This document shows, piece after piece, positions 17,933-26,116 of a stretch of 64,000 nucleotides of DNA. Source of the stretch: Lacinutrix venerupis (lineage in GTDB: Bacteria; Bacteroidota; Bacteroidia; Flavobacteriales; Flavobacteriaceae); contig NZ_RCCH01000007.1 of NCBI RefSeq assembly GCF_003663945.1, positions 1-64,000 of the forward strand, written 5' to 3'. Below the pieces are notes generated by a model, which was given only the letters and a program-made list of their open reading frames with translations, did no database searches and had not been told where the DNA came from. A program made the position numbers and the translations under genes. Position 1 is the stretch's first letter. Each line of letters opens with the position of its first letter.

Positions 17933-17996
17933 CAGGAAGCCTAATGTTTTTATTGGTTTGCTAACTATTGCATTAACCTTAAAAACCAGCTCAAAA

Positions 17997-18362
17997 ATGA
18001 AAACCAAAACCTTATTATTATTAGTGTTTCTTATTGGAACAGCTACAAAATCTTTATCTCAAAATTTAGATGGTTACACACTTCATGGAAGTAGTGATGG
18101 CGTATCGCTTTATTATAAACAGCAAGAATACGGAGTAACCTTTAGAGCTGTAAATAAAAGAAATAAATATGTATATGTAAAAGTATTTAATGTTGTAAGT
18201 ACTTGGACAGATGGAAAAACCAGACAAAAAGACGTAAACATTGGTTTTGTTGGAAAAGGAAAAGCCTCTAATGGAGGCAACCTAAATGTTGATAATTATA
18301 GTAAAATAAAAACTTGGTCTTTTAACAAATGGCAATGGTCAGAAAAATCTTTTAGCTACTAA
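17997..18362 (+). CDS. small exported protein of unknown function
   Basis: A 121-residue protein starting at the ATG at 17997 (the frame runs back to a TTG at 17958, but the ATG gives a direct signal peptide MKTKTLLLLVFLIGTATKSLSQ). The mature part is a beta-rich domain with many aromatic residues (SLYYKQQEYGVTFRAVNKR, TWSFNKWQWSEKSF) and no cysteine. It lies between an inverted-repeat operator and the large coiled-coil/barrel gene that starts 26 nt later, so the two probably form one operon under the TPR-LytTR regulator. No family recognised. Confidence 0.7.
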   Translation: MKTKTLLLLVFLIGTATKSLSQNLDGYTLHGSSDGVSLYYKQQEYGVTFRAVNKRNKYVYVKVFNVVSTWTDGKTRQKDVNIGFVGKGKASNGGNLNVDNYSKIKTWSFNKWQWSEKSFSY

Positions 18363-18388
18363 TCTAACACCTATAAAAATCAAAAAAA

Positions 18389-20374
18389 ATGAAATTTAAA
18401 ATTACAACAACAATTTTATGCCTATTTCTCTGCTCATTTTTAAGTTTTGCTCAAAAATCTGCTACAATAAAAGTAACACACTTCCCAGGCAACACAACAG
18501 TTAAAGGAGAATCTAAATTTATTGCTCCAGATTACATTAAACTTTCAACTACTAATCTTAACTGCTTTAAATTTTTGGAAGTAAATGTATATGTTAAAGC
18601 ATCAGAATATGAACCTGCTCCATACAAATTTAAACTTGAAGTTAAAAACAACTCTAGTCTTCCTGTTAGTGTAAGCACCTCTTTATGGGGATTGGGCACT
18701 GGTGGCAGAAACACATTAGATCCAGGAGAATCATACAGTTCAACAAAGAATTATTCAGAAGAATATAAAACTTTTAAAATATATGATGTAAGATTTATGT
18801 TTGATGAAGCTGCCAAACAAAGATATGGTGTTTCATATGAATCCGAACATTTAGATTGTTCAGAATCCTTAAATTCTTATTTACAAAAAGTGAAAGCCAA
18901 AAAAGAGAAAGAAGAGAAAATAAAAAATCTCAAAAAACAAATAAATAACTTAGGAAGTGATGAAAGTGATTTAACTCAAAAATTAACTCTTTACAAACAA
19001 TTAAAAGAAATAGATAAAACCGGTAGTTATAATAACCAAATAAATAGTATTGAAGAAAAATTACAAAAAATTTCCGACGAAAGAAACAAAAAAACAAAGG
19101 ATATAAATGATTTAAAAAGTCAGATAAATAATCTTGGAAACTCAAAAAAAGACCTACAAGAAAAAAAGAACTTATATAAAAAATTAAATAATATTGATGA
19201 GGAAAACAATTATACCAATGAAATTCAAGAAATAGAAAAAAACATTGATACAATTGAAGAAAAGGAAGAAGAAGAAGAGCAAACTTCAAAAGAAGAAAAT
19301 GAAGATGACGAGGCTTTAACAGAAAAAGAAAAAGCTGAGGAAGAAGCCAAACAAAAAAAACTTGAAGAGGAGCAAAAATTAAAAGAAAAAAAAGAAGCCG
19401 AAGAAAGAGAAAGAAAGCGTAAAGAAGAAGAAAGAAAAAAAATACAAGCAAAGAAAAAAGCGTATAATGATAGAATTGAAAACCAACGCAGAGAGAATAA
19501 TGCCATTGCCTCTTCTGCCGCCGCTTCATCTGCCGGAATATTATATATGCTAGGAGGTATTATTTACGATAGAATGGGACTACCTGCAAAAGACTTATAT
19601 ACAGGTAGTAATTTTCACGTTAATTTTGATTTGGGATATGGCATTTCTCTTTTTCCAATAGCCCATAACAGTCTTAAAACAACGACTGATTCTAACGGAG
19701 ACATTGTTACTAGAGCTCCTAACAATGACCCAACTACAGCCCTTACGATAGATTTAAGGCTAGCTCTTAAAATTGGTTATGAAATGGAATATGCTGGTGG
19801 TAATATATTTGGAAGATTTGAACCAGGTTTTTCACCTATTTTTACAGATTTCAACACCAGTTATGGTTATGGAGCAGAAATTTTTGGAGGTCATAAAAAC
19901 ATAAAACTTTATGGAAGATACGAGTCTGGGAGTCGTAATTTTTCATCTAACAACTGGATAGATCCAGAAGAAATTGGAGAAGGAGCAAAATCTAACACAA
20001 CATATCAACAAATTAGAGCAGGTTTAAAATTTAGTTATTATAGAAATACAAGAACAGCTAAAAGAGACCATTTAATTTTTGGAGTAATGGAAGATTATTT
20101 TGATGAAAATTCTGCTTCTGTTTTTAGTTTTAGAGAAGCTCCAAGCAAACCTCTATTAAATTTATTAAGTACACCATCTGAAAGAGAGTTGAACCCATAC
20201 ATTGCAACAGGATATTTTTTTGAATGGAAACGTGATCATACACATAGACTATATGTAGAAATACATCCTAATTATCCTATAACTGGAGAAGTTGGAGGTC
20301 GTTCAAATGAAGGAAAACTTTTTTTACAAATAGGATTTTCAAGGTCAATAGAAGGCTTTTTTGGAAAGAAATAA
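18389..20374 (+). CDS. exported coiled-coil protein with C-terminal beta-barrel-like domain
   Basis: A 661-residue protein with signal peptide (MKFKITTTILCLFLCSFLSFAQ) and an N-terminal beta domain (about 25-160). A long charged helical region (about 165-370) contains two tandem copies of a 61-residue unit (starting at residues 178 and 239, each with KxQINNLG) and then a Glu/Lys-rich stretch. A short Ala/Ser helix (about 372-385) is followed by a strand-rich domain (about 395-661) that looks like an outer-membrane barrel. The helical part could span the periplasm. It is downstream of a small exported protein in the LytTR-linked unit. No known family identified. Confidence 0.7.
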   Translation: MKFKITTTILCLFLCSFLSFAQKSATIKVTHFPGNTTVKGESKFIAPDYIKLSTTNLNCFKFLEVNVYVKASEYEPAPYKFKLEVKNNSSLPVSVSTSLWGLGTGGRNTLDPGESYSSTKNYSEEYKTFKIYDVRFMFDEAAKQRYGVSYESEHLDCSESLNSYLQKVKAKKEKEEKIKNLKKQINNLGSDESDLTQKLTLYKQLKEIDKTGSYNNQINSIEEKLQKISDERNKKTKDINDLKSQINNLGNSKKDLQEKKNLYKKLNNIDEENNYTNEIQEIEKNIDTIEEKEEEEEQTSKEENEDDEALTEKEKAEEEAKQKKLEEEQKLKEKKEAEERERKRKEEERKKIQAKKKAYNDRIENQRRENNAIASSAAASSAGILYMLGGIIYDRMGLPAKDLYTGSNFHVNFDLGYGISLFPIAHNSLKTTTDSNGDIVTRAPNNDPTTALTIDLRLALKIGYEMEYAGGNIFGRFEPGFSPIFTDFNTSYGYGAEIFGGHKNIKLYGRYESGSRNFSSNNWIDPEEIGEGAKSNTTYQQIRAGLKFSYYRNTRTAKRDHLIFGVMEDYFDENSASVFSFREAPSKPLLNLLSTPSERELNPYIATGYFFEWKRDHTHRLYVEIHPNYPITGEVGGRSNEGKLFLQIGFSRSIEGFFGKK

Positions 20375-20379
20375 ATTAA

Positions 20380-20490
20380 ACAACTACAGGCCAAACATAT
20401 TACTTACCAAACTATGGCACGCATGAGTTAAATAAATTTATTATGATGAGCGACCATAGAAAGAAAAAACAATTTATACTTTTAGAGTAA
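20380..20490 (+). pseudogene. decayed 3' remnant of a second copy of the 14725 gene
   Basis: Reading in the frame of the stop at 20488, this segment encodes YYLPNYGTHELNKFIMMSD, then HRKKKQFILLE. The real gene ends YYLPNYGTFELDKFIMMSD, then GRKKKIFMTLE. An in-frame stop (TAA, 20377-20379) lies just before it, so no protein is expected. DNA identity is also high across about 100 bp. It directly follows the barrel gene, indicating a past duplication or rearrangement that placed the LytTR unit between two copies. Confidence 0.88.
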
Positions 20491-20564
20491 TAACTAATTT
20501 CAATAAAGTCTTAAACTAATGCTATGTTTTTACCAGCAAACAATTCTATTGATATGAGTTAAAT

Positions 20565-20601
20565 AAAAAAGTGACCGCTAGTAGCTGGTCACTTTTTTTA
20601 T
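20565..20601. terminator. bidirectional intrinsic terminator
   Basis: AAAAAAGTGACC / GGTCACTTTTTT forms a 12-bp stem with a 10-nt loop. A and T tracts on both sides can serve the plus-strand unit and the minus-strand surface-protein gene ending at 20618. Confidence 0.85.
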
Positions 20602-20617
20602 TTGTATTTACTCGTAT

Positions 20618-22087
20618 TTACTTAATAACAGTGTACAATGATGCTATATAAACAGAGTTTCCAGATCCAGAGTTTCTTTCTGTCCACAACTCTATAAAAT
20701 CTCCTGGAGACAACTGTACTGTGCCAACAACAGCTACCGCACCAATATCAAAATTACCACCAATTTCTCTCGCTGTAGCGGTATTATATATAGGCGTTGC
20801 AGTAGTATCTCCACTATTACCTTTTGCTATATAAAATAATAAAACATCATTATTAGCAACACCTCTAAACGAAATACTTGTTGTTACTGTAAAATACCGT
20901 GTTCTTTTTCCTTCATAAACTAACCTATTGTTACCAACTGCTCGAAATCTAAATAAGTTATTTGAAGAAGTTAATCCTACTATTTTTTTTGATTGCCCAT
21001 TTGATGTAAAAGTTGTGGTATTTGCTGTTCCTGTTGTAAAACTCAAATTATAATCTCCAATAGCATTATTATCTGTTTCTTGCGGAATACCTTGGCAATC
21101 TACATCCCAAAAATTAGTAAAATTATATCCAATATATGTTCCCGAAGTATAAGGCACTACTCTATCTCCGTTACCTGTAAAATTAATTCCTGTTAGTGAA
21201 GCAGATGTTCCAATTGTTGGGTTTAAACTTACATTAATTCCATATTCGCCAGAGTCTATAGCTGCTCGTCCATTTGCGATTTGTAAATCGTGAAATGTGC
21301 CACTAAGATTTAAAAAAGTACCAGTATTACTTTCTGTCCAAAATACCTTATTAATAAATAAGGAATATATATTTGATAAATTAAAACCATTATTAGTATT
21401 AACAACTTGAAAAACTTCAAAAAACACAACTGCAAAATTACTTAATGTACCTAAACTAGAGGCATTAGTTACAATAACGCTATAACCAACTATAGATTGA
21501 GAAGCATCACTAGTTATATTAAAAATGTCATTTCCACCACCGTCAATTAAGAGGTCTTTTAATCTTCCGCCATTCATACCAGAAAACAATGGACCACCAG
21601 AATTATTAACTAAAATATCTTCTCCAGTATCTCTACCTACTAAATTAGCTCCATTTAAATCTATAGTATAATCAAAGGTAACAGTTCCATTAATTTCATA
21701 TAAATAATCAGTATTTAATAAGTATGTAGAGCCACCACCAGCAGTTAACTCATCTGCTAAATCGGTTATATTTTTTATTATTTTATAACTATCTCTAACC
21801 GGTTGTGATGTTGCAGTATCACCCAACAAACGAACCCATGTTGTGTTATCCCAATAGTAAAAAGAGGTTTCTGTGATATCATAAACTAATAGTCCTTCTG
21901 CTGGTGTTGCAATATTTAGTCTTTCGGTAGATGTCATTCTAGGTGTCAATAAACCTTGCGTTGTAGATGTAATATCTAAAATTGAAGATGTGTCTGGAGT
22001 TACTGTGCCAATGCCTACTTGAGATATTGATTTTATTGTATAAAAAGAGAATACAATAAAAGTTAAGAAGGTTACTTTTTTGTTCAT
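20618..22087 (-). CDS. secreted surface protein with -SQVGIGT- N-terminal module
   Basis: A 489-residue exported protein. The open frame goes back to 22123, but the ATG at 22087 starts a clean signal peptide (MNKKVTFLTFIVFSFYTIKS, then ISQ). After cleavage comes the VGIGT-x-TPDTSSILDI module, with GLLTPRMTSTERLNI and a YYWDNTTWVRL hairpin (about 22-95), seen in many Bacteroidota surface and fibre proteins and again in the gene at 46037. Residues about 110-330 have repeated short strands (NGGRLKDLLIDGGGNDIFNI), suggesting a right-handed beta-helix. The C-terminal 130 residues form a jelly-roll-like domain. No activity is assigned, and adhesion is only a guess. Confidence 0.65.
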   Translation of the reverse strand: MNKKVTFLTFIVFSFYTIKSISQVGIGTVTPDTSSILDITSTTQGLLTPRMTSTERLNIATPAEGLLVYDITETSFYYWDNTTWVRLLGDTATSQPVRDSYKIIKNITDLADELTAGGGSTYLLNTDYLYEINGTVTFDYTIDLNGANLVGRDTGEDILVNNSGGPLFSGMNGGRLKDLLIDGGGNDIFNITSDASQSIVGYSVIVTNASSLGTLSNFAVVFFEVFQVVNTNNGFNLSNIYSLFINKVFWTESNTGTFLNLSGTFHDLQIANGRAAIDSGEYGINVSLNPTIGTSASLTGINFTGNGDRVVPYTSGTYIGYNFTNFWDVDCQGIPQETDNNAIGDYNLSFTTGTANTTTFTSNGQSKKIVGLTSSNNLFRFRAVGNNRLVYEGKRTRYFTVTTSISFRGVANNDVLLFYIAKGNSGDTTATPIYNTATAREIGGNFDIGAVAVVGTVQLSPGDFIELWTERNSGSGNSVYIASLYTVIK

Positions 22088-22257
22088 TTTTGTTAATTTA
22101 GGGGATACAAAAATACAAATCAAAAACTAAACTACTACAAAAAAAACCGATTAAAAGATAGATTTTTATGCCAAAACACAATGCATTTCTCTTTTTAGAC
22201 TAAACCTTGACTTAAAAGAGCACATTATTCATTATTAGAATAAATAATTAATAAAGA

Positions 22258-22971
22258 TTACACATTTACAATACTAGTAAACTCTGCTTCAAAAAGAGTT
22301 TTAAAATGCTTTAATAATTTAGTTTTAACCTCAGCTTCATCGACTTCTTTTTTACCTAATTCCACATTAAGCGAAGTCACTGCTTTACCACGAATACCAC
22401 AAGGAATAATATTATCAAAATACCCAAGATTTGCATTTACATTTAATGCAAAACCATGCATAGTTACCCAACGGCTTGCACGAACGCCCATAGCACATAT
22501 TTTTCTAGCAAATGGTGTACCGACATCTAACCAAACTCCTGTTTCACCAGGAGAACGCACGGCTTTTAGCCCATATTCTGCCAATGTAAGTATTATCATT
22601 TCTTCTAAAAAACGAAGATATTTATGTATGTCTGTAAAAAAGTTATCTAAATCCAGAATAGGATAACCCACTATTTGTCCTGGACCGTGATAGGTAATAT
22701 CTCCTCCTCTGTTAATTTTGTAAAACGTAGCTCCTTTTTCGGTTAGTTGTTTTTCATCTAACAATAAATTAGATATATCTCCACTTTTACCTAAAGTATA
22801 AACATGTGGATGCTCTACAAACAAAAAGTAATTGTTGGTTTCTAAACCAGCATCCTCTCTCCTATTCTTAATTTTAGTATCTAAAATACCTTTAAAAAGT
22901 TCCTCTTGGTAATCCCAAGTATCTTTAAAATCTTTAGAGCCTAAATCTTGAAGTGCAATTGTTTTATTCAT
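22258..22971 (-). CDS. lipB: octanoyl-[acyl-carrier-protein]:protein N-octanoyltransferase
   Basis: A 237-residue cytoplasmic enzyme that moves octanoate from acyl carrier protein to lipoyl domains of dehydrogenase complexes and glycine cleavage H protein. RGGDITYHGPGQIVGYPILD and KICAMGVRASRWVTMHGFAL are diagnostic. IIPCGIRGKAVTSL contains the catalytic Cys (C191) and the conserved Lys of MGVRA/GIRGK is in place. Monocistronic. A TAATTTTG -7 element ends 6 nt before the ATG, predicting a leaderless mRNA. Confidence 0.97.
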   Translation of the reverse strand: MNKTIALQDLGSKDFKDTWDYQEELFKGILDTKIKNRREDAGLETNNYFLFVEHPHVYTLGKSGDISNLLLDEKQLTEKGATFYKINRGGDITYHGPGQIVGYPILDLDNFFTDIHKYLRFLEEMIILTLAEYGLKAVRSPGETGVWLDVGTPFARKICAMGVRASRWVTMHGFALNVNANLGYFDNIIPCGIRGKAVTSLNVELGKKEVDEAEVKTKLLKHFKTLFEAEFTSIVNV

Positions 22972-22977
22972 AGACTA

Positions 22978-22985
22978 CAAAATTA
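22978..22985 (-). promoter_or_regulatory. TAnnTTTG -7 element of lipB
   Basis: TAATTTTG on the minus strand ends 6 nt before the lipB ATG. No good -33 TTTG is visible. The spacing predicts a transcript starting within a few bases of the ATG. Confidence 0.45.
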
Positions 22986-23059
22986 CGATAAATTAAGAAT
23001 AAAATCATGCTTTTGCATAAGAGTAAGTAGCTACCTATTAAAAACCAAACACTACCTAT

Positions 23060-23218
23060 TTAATTCTTAGGATTATTTAAAATTACCAAAGCTGCAATTA
23101 CTCCAGGAACCCAACCACAAAGCCATAACAAAAATGTGATTACTATAGAGCCACAACCTTTATCTAATACCGCTAAAGGTGGGCAAATAATTGAAAGTAT
23201 AACTCTCCAAATACTCAT
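23060..23218 (-). CDS. YqaE/Pmp3 family small membrane protein
   Basis: A 52-residue protein read leftward from the ATG at 23218 to the TAA at 23060. It has two membrane helices: about 4-18 (WRVILSIICPPLAVL) and about 24-47 (SIVITFLLWLCGWVPGVI). The ICPPLAV segment and the G-x-x-P-G turn of the second helix define the Pmp3/YqaE (UPF0057) family, which is linked to salt and membrane-potential stress in yeast, plants and bacteria. It sits between lipB and lysS, transcribed toward lipB. Confidence 0.9.
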   Translation of the reverse strand: MSIWRVILSIICPPLAVLDKGCGSIVITFLLWLCGWVPGVIAALVILNNPKN

Positions 23219-23265
23219 AATTTATTTTTTAATTGATTGATGATGTATAAATAGGACGCAATCTA

Positions 23266-23294
23266 TTGCGATTTGTTACAAAGCATTATCTTTG
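23266..23294 (+). promoter_or_regulatory. Bacteroidota-type promoter of lysS
   Basis: TTG (23266-23268) is followed after 18 nt by TATCTTTG (23287-23294), a full TAnnTTTG match. The ATG of lysS lies 31 nt downstream of the -7 element. This is the best primary-sigma promoter seen in the window. Confidence 0.65.
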
Positions 23295-23325
23295 TGGCTT
23301 CAAATTTTTATATTAAAAAAGTATT

Positions 23326-25020
23326 ATGTCACAATTATCTGAGCAAGAGCTCGTACGAAGAGAAAAGCTAGCAAAGCTTCGCGATTTGGGAATAAACCCA
23401 TATCCAGCCGATTTATTTCCTGTTTCCGAAACATCAAAACAAATAAAACAGGACTTTAAAGAAGGTAAACAGGTAATTATTGCTGGACGTTTAATGTCGC
23501 GTCGTATTCAAGGTAATGCAAGTTTTGCAGAGCTTCAAGATAGCGATGGTAGAATACAAGTGTATTTTAATAGAGATGAAATTTGTACTGGTGATGACAA
23601 GAGCAAATATAACGATGTCTATAAAAAACTATTAGATATTGGAGATTTTATAGGTATTGAAGGCGAATTATTTACAACTAAAGTTGGAGAAAAAACTGTT
23701 TTAGTAAAAAGTTTTACCTTATTAAGTAAAGCACTAAAACCTTTACCATTACCAAAAACTGATGCAGAAGGAAAAGAACACGATGCATTTGTAGACCCAG
23801 AAATGCGTTACAGACAACGCTATGCCGATTTAGCTGTAAATCCACATGTAAAAGAAGTGTTTGTAAAACGTACTAAACTTTTTAATGCCATGCGTAATTT
23901 CTTTAACGATGCTGGTTATTTTGAAGTAGAGACGCCAATATTACAACCAATCCCTGGTGGAGCAGCTGCACGTCCTTTTATTACACATCATAATTCTTTA
24001 GACATTCCTTTATACATGCGTATTGCTAACGAGTTATACTTAAAACGTTTAATAGTTGGTGGTTTTGATGGTGTTTATGAGTTTTCTAAAAACTTTAGAA
24101 ACGAAGGAATGGATAGAACGCACAATCCAGAATTTACCGCTATGGAAATATATGTAGCATATAAAGACTACAACTGGATGATGGATTTCTGTGAGAAACT
24201 TTTAGAACATTGTGCAATTGCCGTAAATGGAACAAGCGAAGCTACTTTTGGAGAACATAAAGTAAACTTTAAAGCGCCATACAAACGTATTACAATGGCA
24301 GATTCTATTAAAGAGTTTACAGGATTTGATATTACAGGAAAAACAGAAGCCGAAATTTTTGATGCTGCAAAAGGCATGGGAATTGAAGTGGATGCGACTA
24401 TGGGTAAAGGAAAATTAATTGACGAAATTTTTGGTGAAAAATGCGAAGGAAATTACATACAACCAACCTTTATTACAGATTATCCAAAGGAAATGAGTCC
24501 ACTATGTAAAGAGCATAGAGATAATCCAGAATTAACAGAACGTTTTGAGCTTATGGTTTGTGGTAAAGAAATAGCAAATGCTTATTCTGAGCTTAACGAC
24601 CCAATAGACCAACGTGAGCGTTTTGAACACCAATTAAAACTGGCTCAAAAAGGAGATGATGAGGCTACAGAGTTTATAGATCATGATTTTTTACGTGCTC
24701 TAGAATATGGTATGCCACCTACATCTGGAATGGGAATTGGTATGGACAGGTTAATTATGTTTTTAACTAACAACCAATCTATACAAGAAGTATTATTCTT
24801 CCCGCAAATGAGACCAGAGAAAAAAGCAGTACCAATGAGTGAAGAGGAAAAAGCTGTTTTTGAAATCTTAAAAAAGAGTTCTTCAATAGATTTAAATGAA
24901 TTAAAAGGACAATCTGGTTTAAGTAATAAAAAATGGGATAAAACCATAAAAGGCTTAACCAAACTTGGTGTAGCAAAAGTTAGCAAAACCGATGATGGTT
25001 TATTTGTGGAAATGGTTTAA
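23326..25020 (+). CDS. lysS: lysyl-tRNA synthetase (class II) with C-terminal extension
   Basis: A 564-residue enzyme that charges tRNA-Lys. The OB-fold anticodon domain (about 55-150) includes VIIAGRLMSRRIQG. The class II motifs are MRYRQRYADL, motif 2 RNEGMDRTHNPEFT and motif 3 GMGIGMDRL. Most bacterial LysRS end near residue 500, just after FFPQMRPE. This one continues about 65 residues (MSEEEKAVFEILKKSSSI, then SNKKWDKTIKGLTKLG), predicted as a small winged-helix-like domain. I recall such tails in Bacteroidota LysRS. Monocistronic, with a good promoter and a terminator at 25051-25084. Confidence 0.97.
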   Translation: MSQLSEQELVRREKLAKLRDLGINPYPADLFPVSETSKQIKQDFKEGKQVIIAGRLMSRRIQGNASFAELQDSDGRIQVYFNRDEICTGDDKSKYNDVYKKLLDIGDFIGIEGELFTTKVGEKTVLVKSFTLLSKALKPLPLPKTDAEGKEHDAFVDPEMRYRQRYADLAVNPHVKEVFVKRTKLFNAMRNFFNDAGYFEVETPILQPIPGGAAARPFITHHNSLDIPLYMRIANELYLKRLIVGGFDGVYEFSKNFRNEGMDRTHNPEFTAMEIYVAYKDYNWMMDFCEKLLEHCAIAVNGTSEATFGEHKVNFKAPYKRITMADSIKEFTGFDITGKTEAEIFDAAKGMGIEVDATMGKGKLIDEIFGEKCEGNYIQPTFITDYPKEMSPLCKEHRDNPELTERFELMVCGKEIANAYSELNDPIDQRERFEHQLKLAQKGDDEATEFIDHDFLRALEYGMPPTSGMGIGMDRLIMFLTNNQSIQEVLFFPQMRPEKKAVPMSEEEKAVFEILKKSSSIDLNELKGQSGLSNKKWDKTIKGLTKLGVAKVSKTDDGLFVEMV

Positions 25021-25050
25021 AAAGTAAAACACTAAATAAAATTTTATATC

Positions 25051-25084
25051 AAAAAGGAGCTATTAAAATGTAGCTCCTTTTTTT
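25051..25084. terminator. bidirectional intrinsic terminator
   Basis: AAAAAGGAGCTA / TAGCTCCTTTTT has an 8-nt loop and T-rich flanks. It serves lysS on the plus strand and probably the regulator gene ending at 25099 on the minus strand. Confidence 0.88.
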
Positions 25085-25098
25085 ATACTCTAATTTTA

Positions 25099-25962
25099 CT
25101 AAACTACTTCTAACTTATACCCTACTCCATGAATATTAGTAAGCTTAATAGACTCATCTTCTTTAAGCTTTTTTCTAAGTTTGGATATGTAAGTATCTAA
25201 ACTTCTTCCAACTACAACTCCATTATCTTCCCAAACTTTTTTTATAAGCTCTTCTCTTTTTATAATTTGATTTGGCTTTGCTACAAACAGAGCTAATATT
25301 TCACACTCTTTTTTAGATAAGTTAATTTCTGTTGCTTCCTTTATTAATTTATTTTGCTCTGGATAAAATTTAAACAACCCTAAAGTACTGTAATTAAGTT
25401 CTTGCGTTTCTATAACATCTTTTGGTTTTTGCTTATATAAAAAAATTGCAAACATGGTTAAAACCACAAAAACTAGTACACATATGTACATTATCTTGTT
25501 GCTATTTGATTTTGCAATATTTGTAAAATGAACAGTTACCAGATAACATTCATTTTTTAATTCTCTTCCTATGCAAGGTATAATACCTTGCTCCACTTCT
25601 TCTTTCATTGCATAACTATACGCAACTTCATTATCATAACATCGGTTTACCTCGGTTATGTACTGCTGCGGTAAATTTGTTTTTTCAAAACTGCTTTTAA
25701 TAATGGTAACCAAACTATCTGGCTGGATAGATATTGTGTTTTCAAAACTTACTTGAAATTTATTATCGCTTATATTAATAACTGGTTTTACTAAAGTTGT
25801 AGAATCTTGATTAGCTAGCAATAGTTGATGCCCAACTTCGCGTAAAGATATTTTTACTGTTTCGGTAAAGTTATTATCTGTAGTAGTATTACAAGATATA
25901 ATGCAAAATAGAAGCACACATAAAATGAGGCTTTTATATTTAAGTGGAGTTTTAATATTCAT
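25099..25962 (-). CDS. membrane-anchored winged-helix transcriptional regulator
   Basis: A 287-residue one-component regulator. The frame reaches back to 26013, but the ATG at 25962 starts an export segment with lipobox-like LLFCIISC. A sensor-like domain (about 25-150) has three cysteines (NRCYDN, IIPCIG, KNECYL). One membrane helix (about 156-176) leads to a C-terminal OmpR/PhoB-type winged helix (about 195-287: INLSKKECEILALF, IIKREELIKKVW, RSLDTYISKLRKKL, IHGVGYKL). The DNA-binding domain is at the C-terminus, the reverse of ToxR. It is divergent from the TonB-like gene, with three TTTTACAT-like repeats between them. Confidence 0.85.
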   Translation of the reverse strand: MNIKTPLKYKSLILCVLLFCIISCNTTTDNNFTETVKISLREVGHQLLLANQDSTTLVKPVINISDNKFQVSFENTISIQPDSLVTIIKSSFEKTNLPQQYITEVNRCYDNEVAYSYAMKEEVEQGIIPCIGRELKNECYLVTVHFTNIAKSNSNKIMYICVLVFVVLTMFAIFLYKQKPKDVIETQELNYSTLGLFKFYPEQNKLIKEATEINLSKKECEILALFVAKPNQIIKREELIKKVWEDNGVVVGRSLDTYISKLRKKLKEDESIKLTNIHGVGYKLEVV

Positions 25963-25995
25963 AATTAGCCATAAATAACATACAATTTCGTGACT

Positions 25996-26035
25996 TTTTA
26001 CAATAGTTGACACTTCTTTTACATTCTTTTTACAT
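25996..26035. promoter_or_regulatory. three phased direct repeats (TTTTACAT-like)
   Basis: TTTTACAA (25996-26003), TTTTACAT (26017-26024) and TTTTACAT (26028-26035) begin at offsets 0, 21 and 32. The last two are 11 bp apart and all three lie close to multiples of the helical turn. OmpR/PhoB-type winged helices bind tandem repeats of this period. The repeats lie between the regulator and the divergent TonB-like gene, upstream of TAGATTTG (26056-26063). Confidence 0.6.
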
Positions 26036-26055
26036 ATTTAACTATCAAGCCATCA

Positions 26056-26063
26056 TAGATTTG
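26056..26063 (+). promoter_or_regulatory. TAnnTTTG -7 element of the TonB-like gene
   Basis: TAGATTTG lies 53 nt before the ATG at 26117 and 20 nt after the last TTTTACAT repeat. No -33 TTTG is visible, which would fit dependence on the repeats, but that is inference. Confidence 0.45.
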
Positions 26064-26116
26064 TAACAGCAAAACAAGTATATAATCCATTTATCAATCT
26101 TTAAAACGTAACAGAT

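Noticed and set aside
18930-19529. 199-residue open frame on the minus strand rich in Phe/Leu
   Set aside because: It lies antisense to the Lys/Glu coiled coil of the 18389 gene. Poly-Lys and poly-Glu codons read backward give Phe/Leu/Ser-rich frames without real start signals, so this is a shadow.
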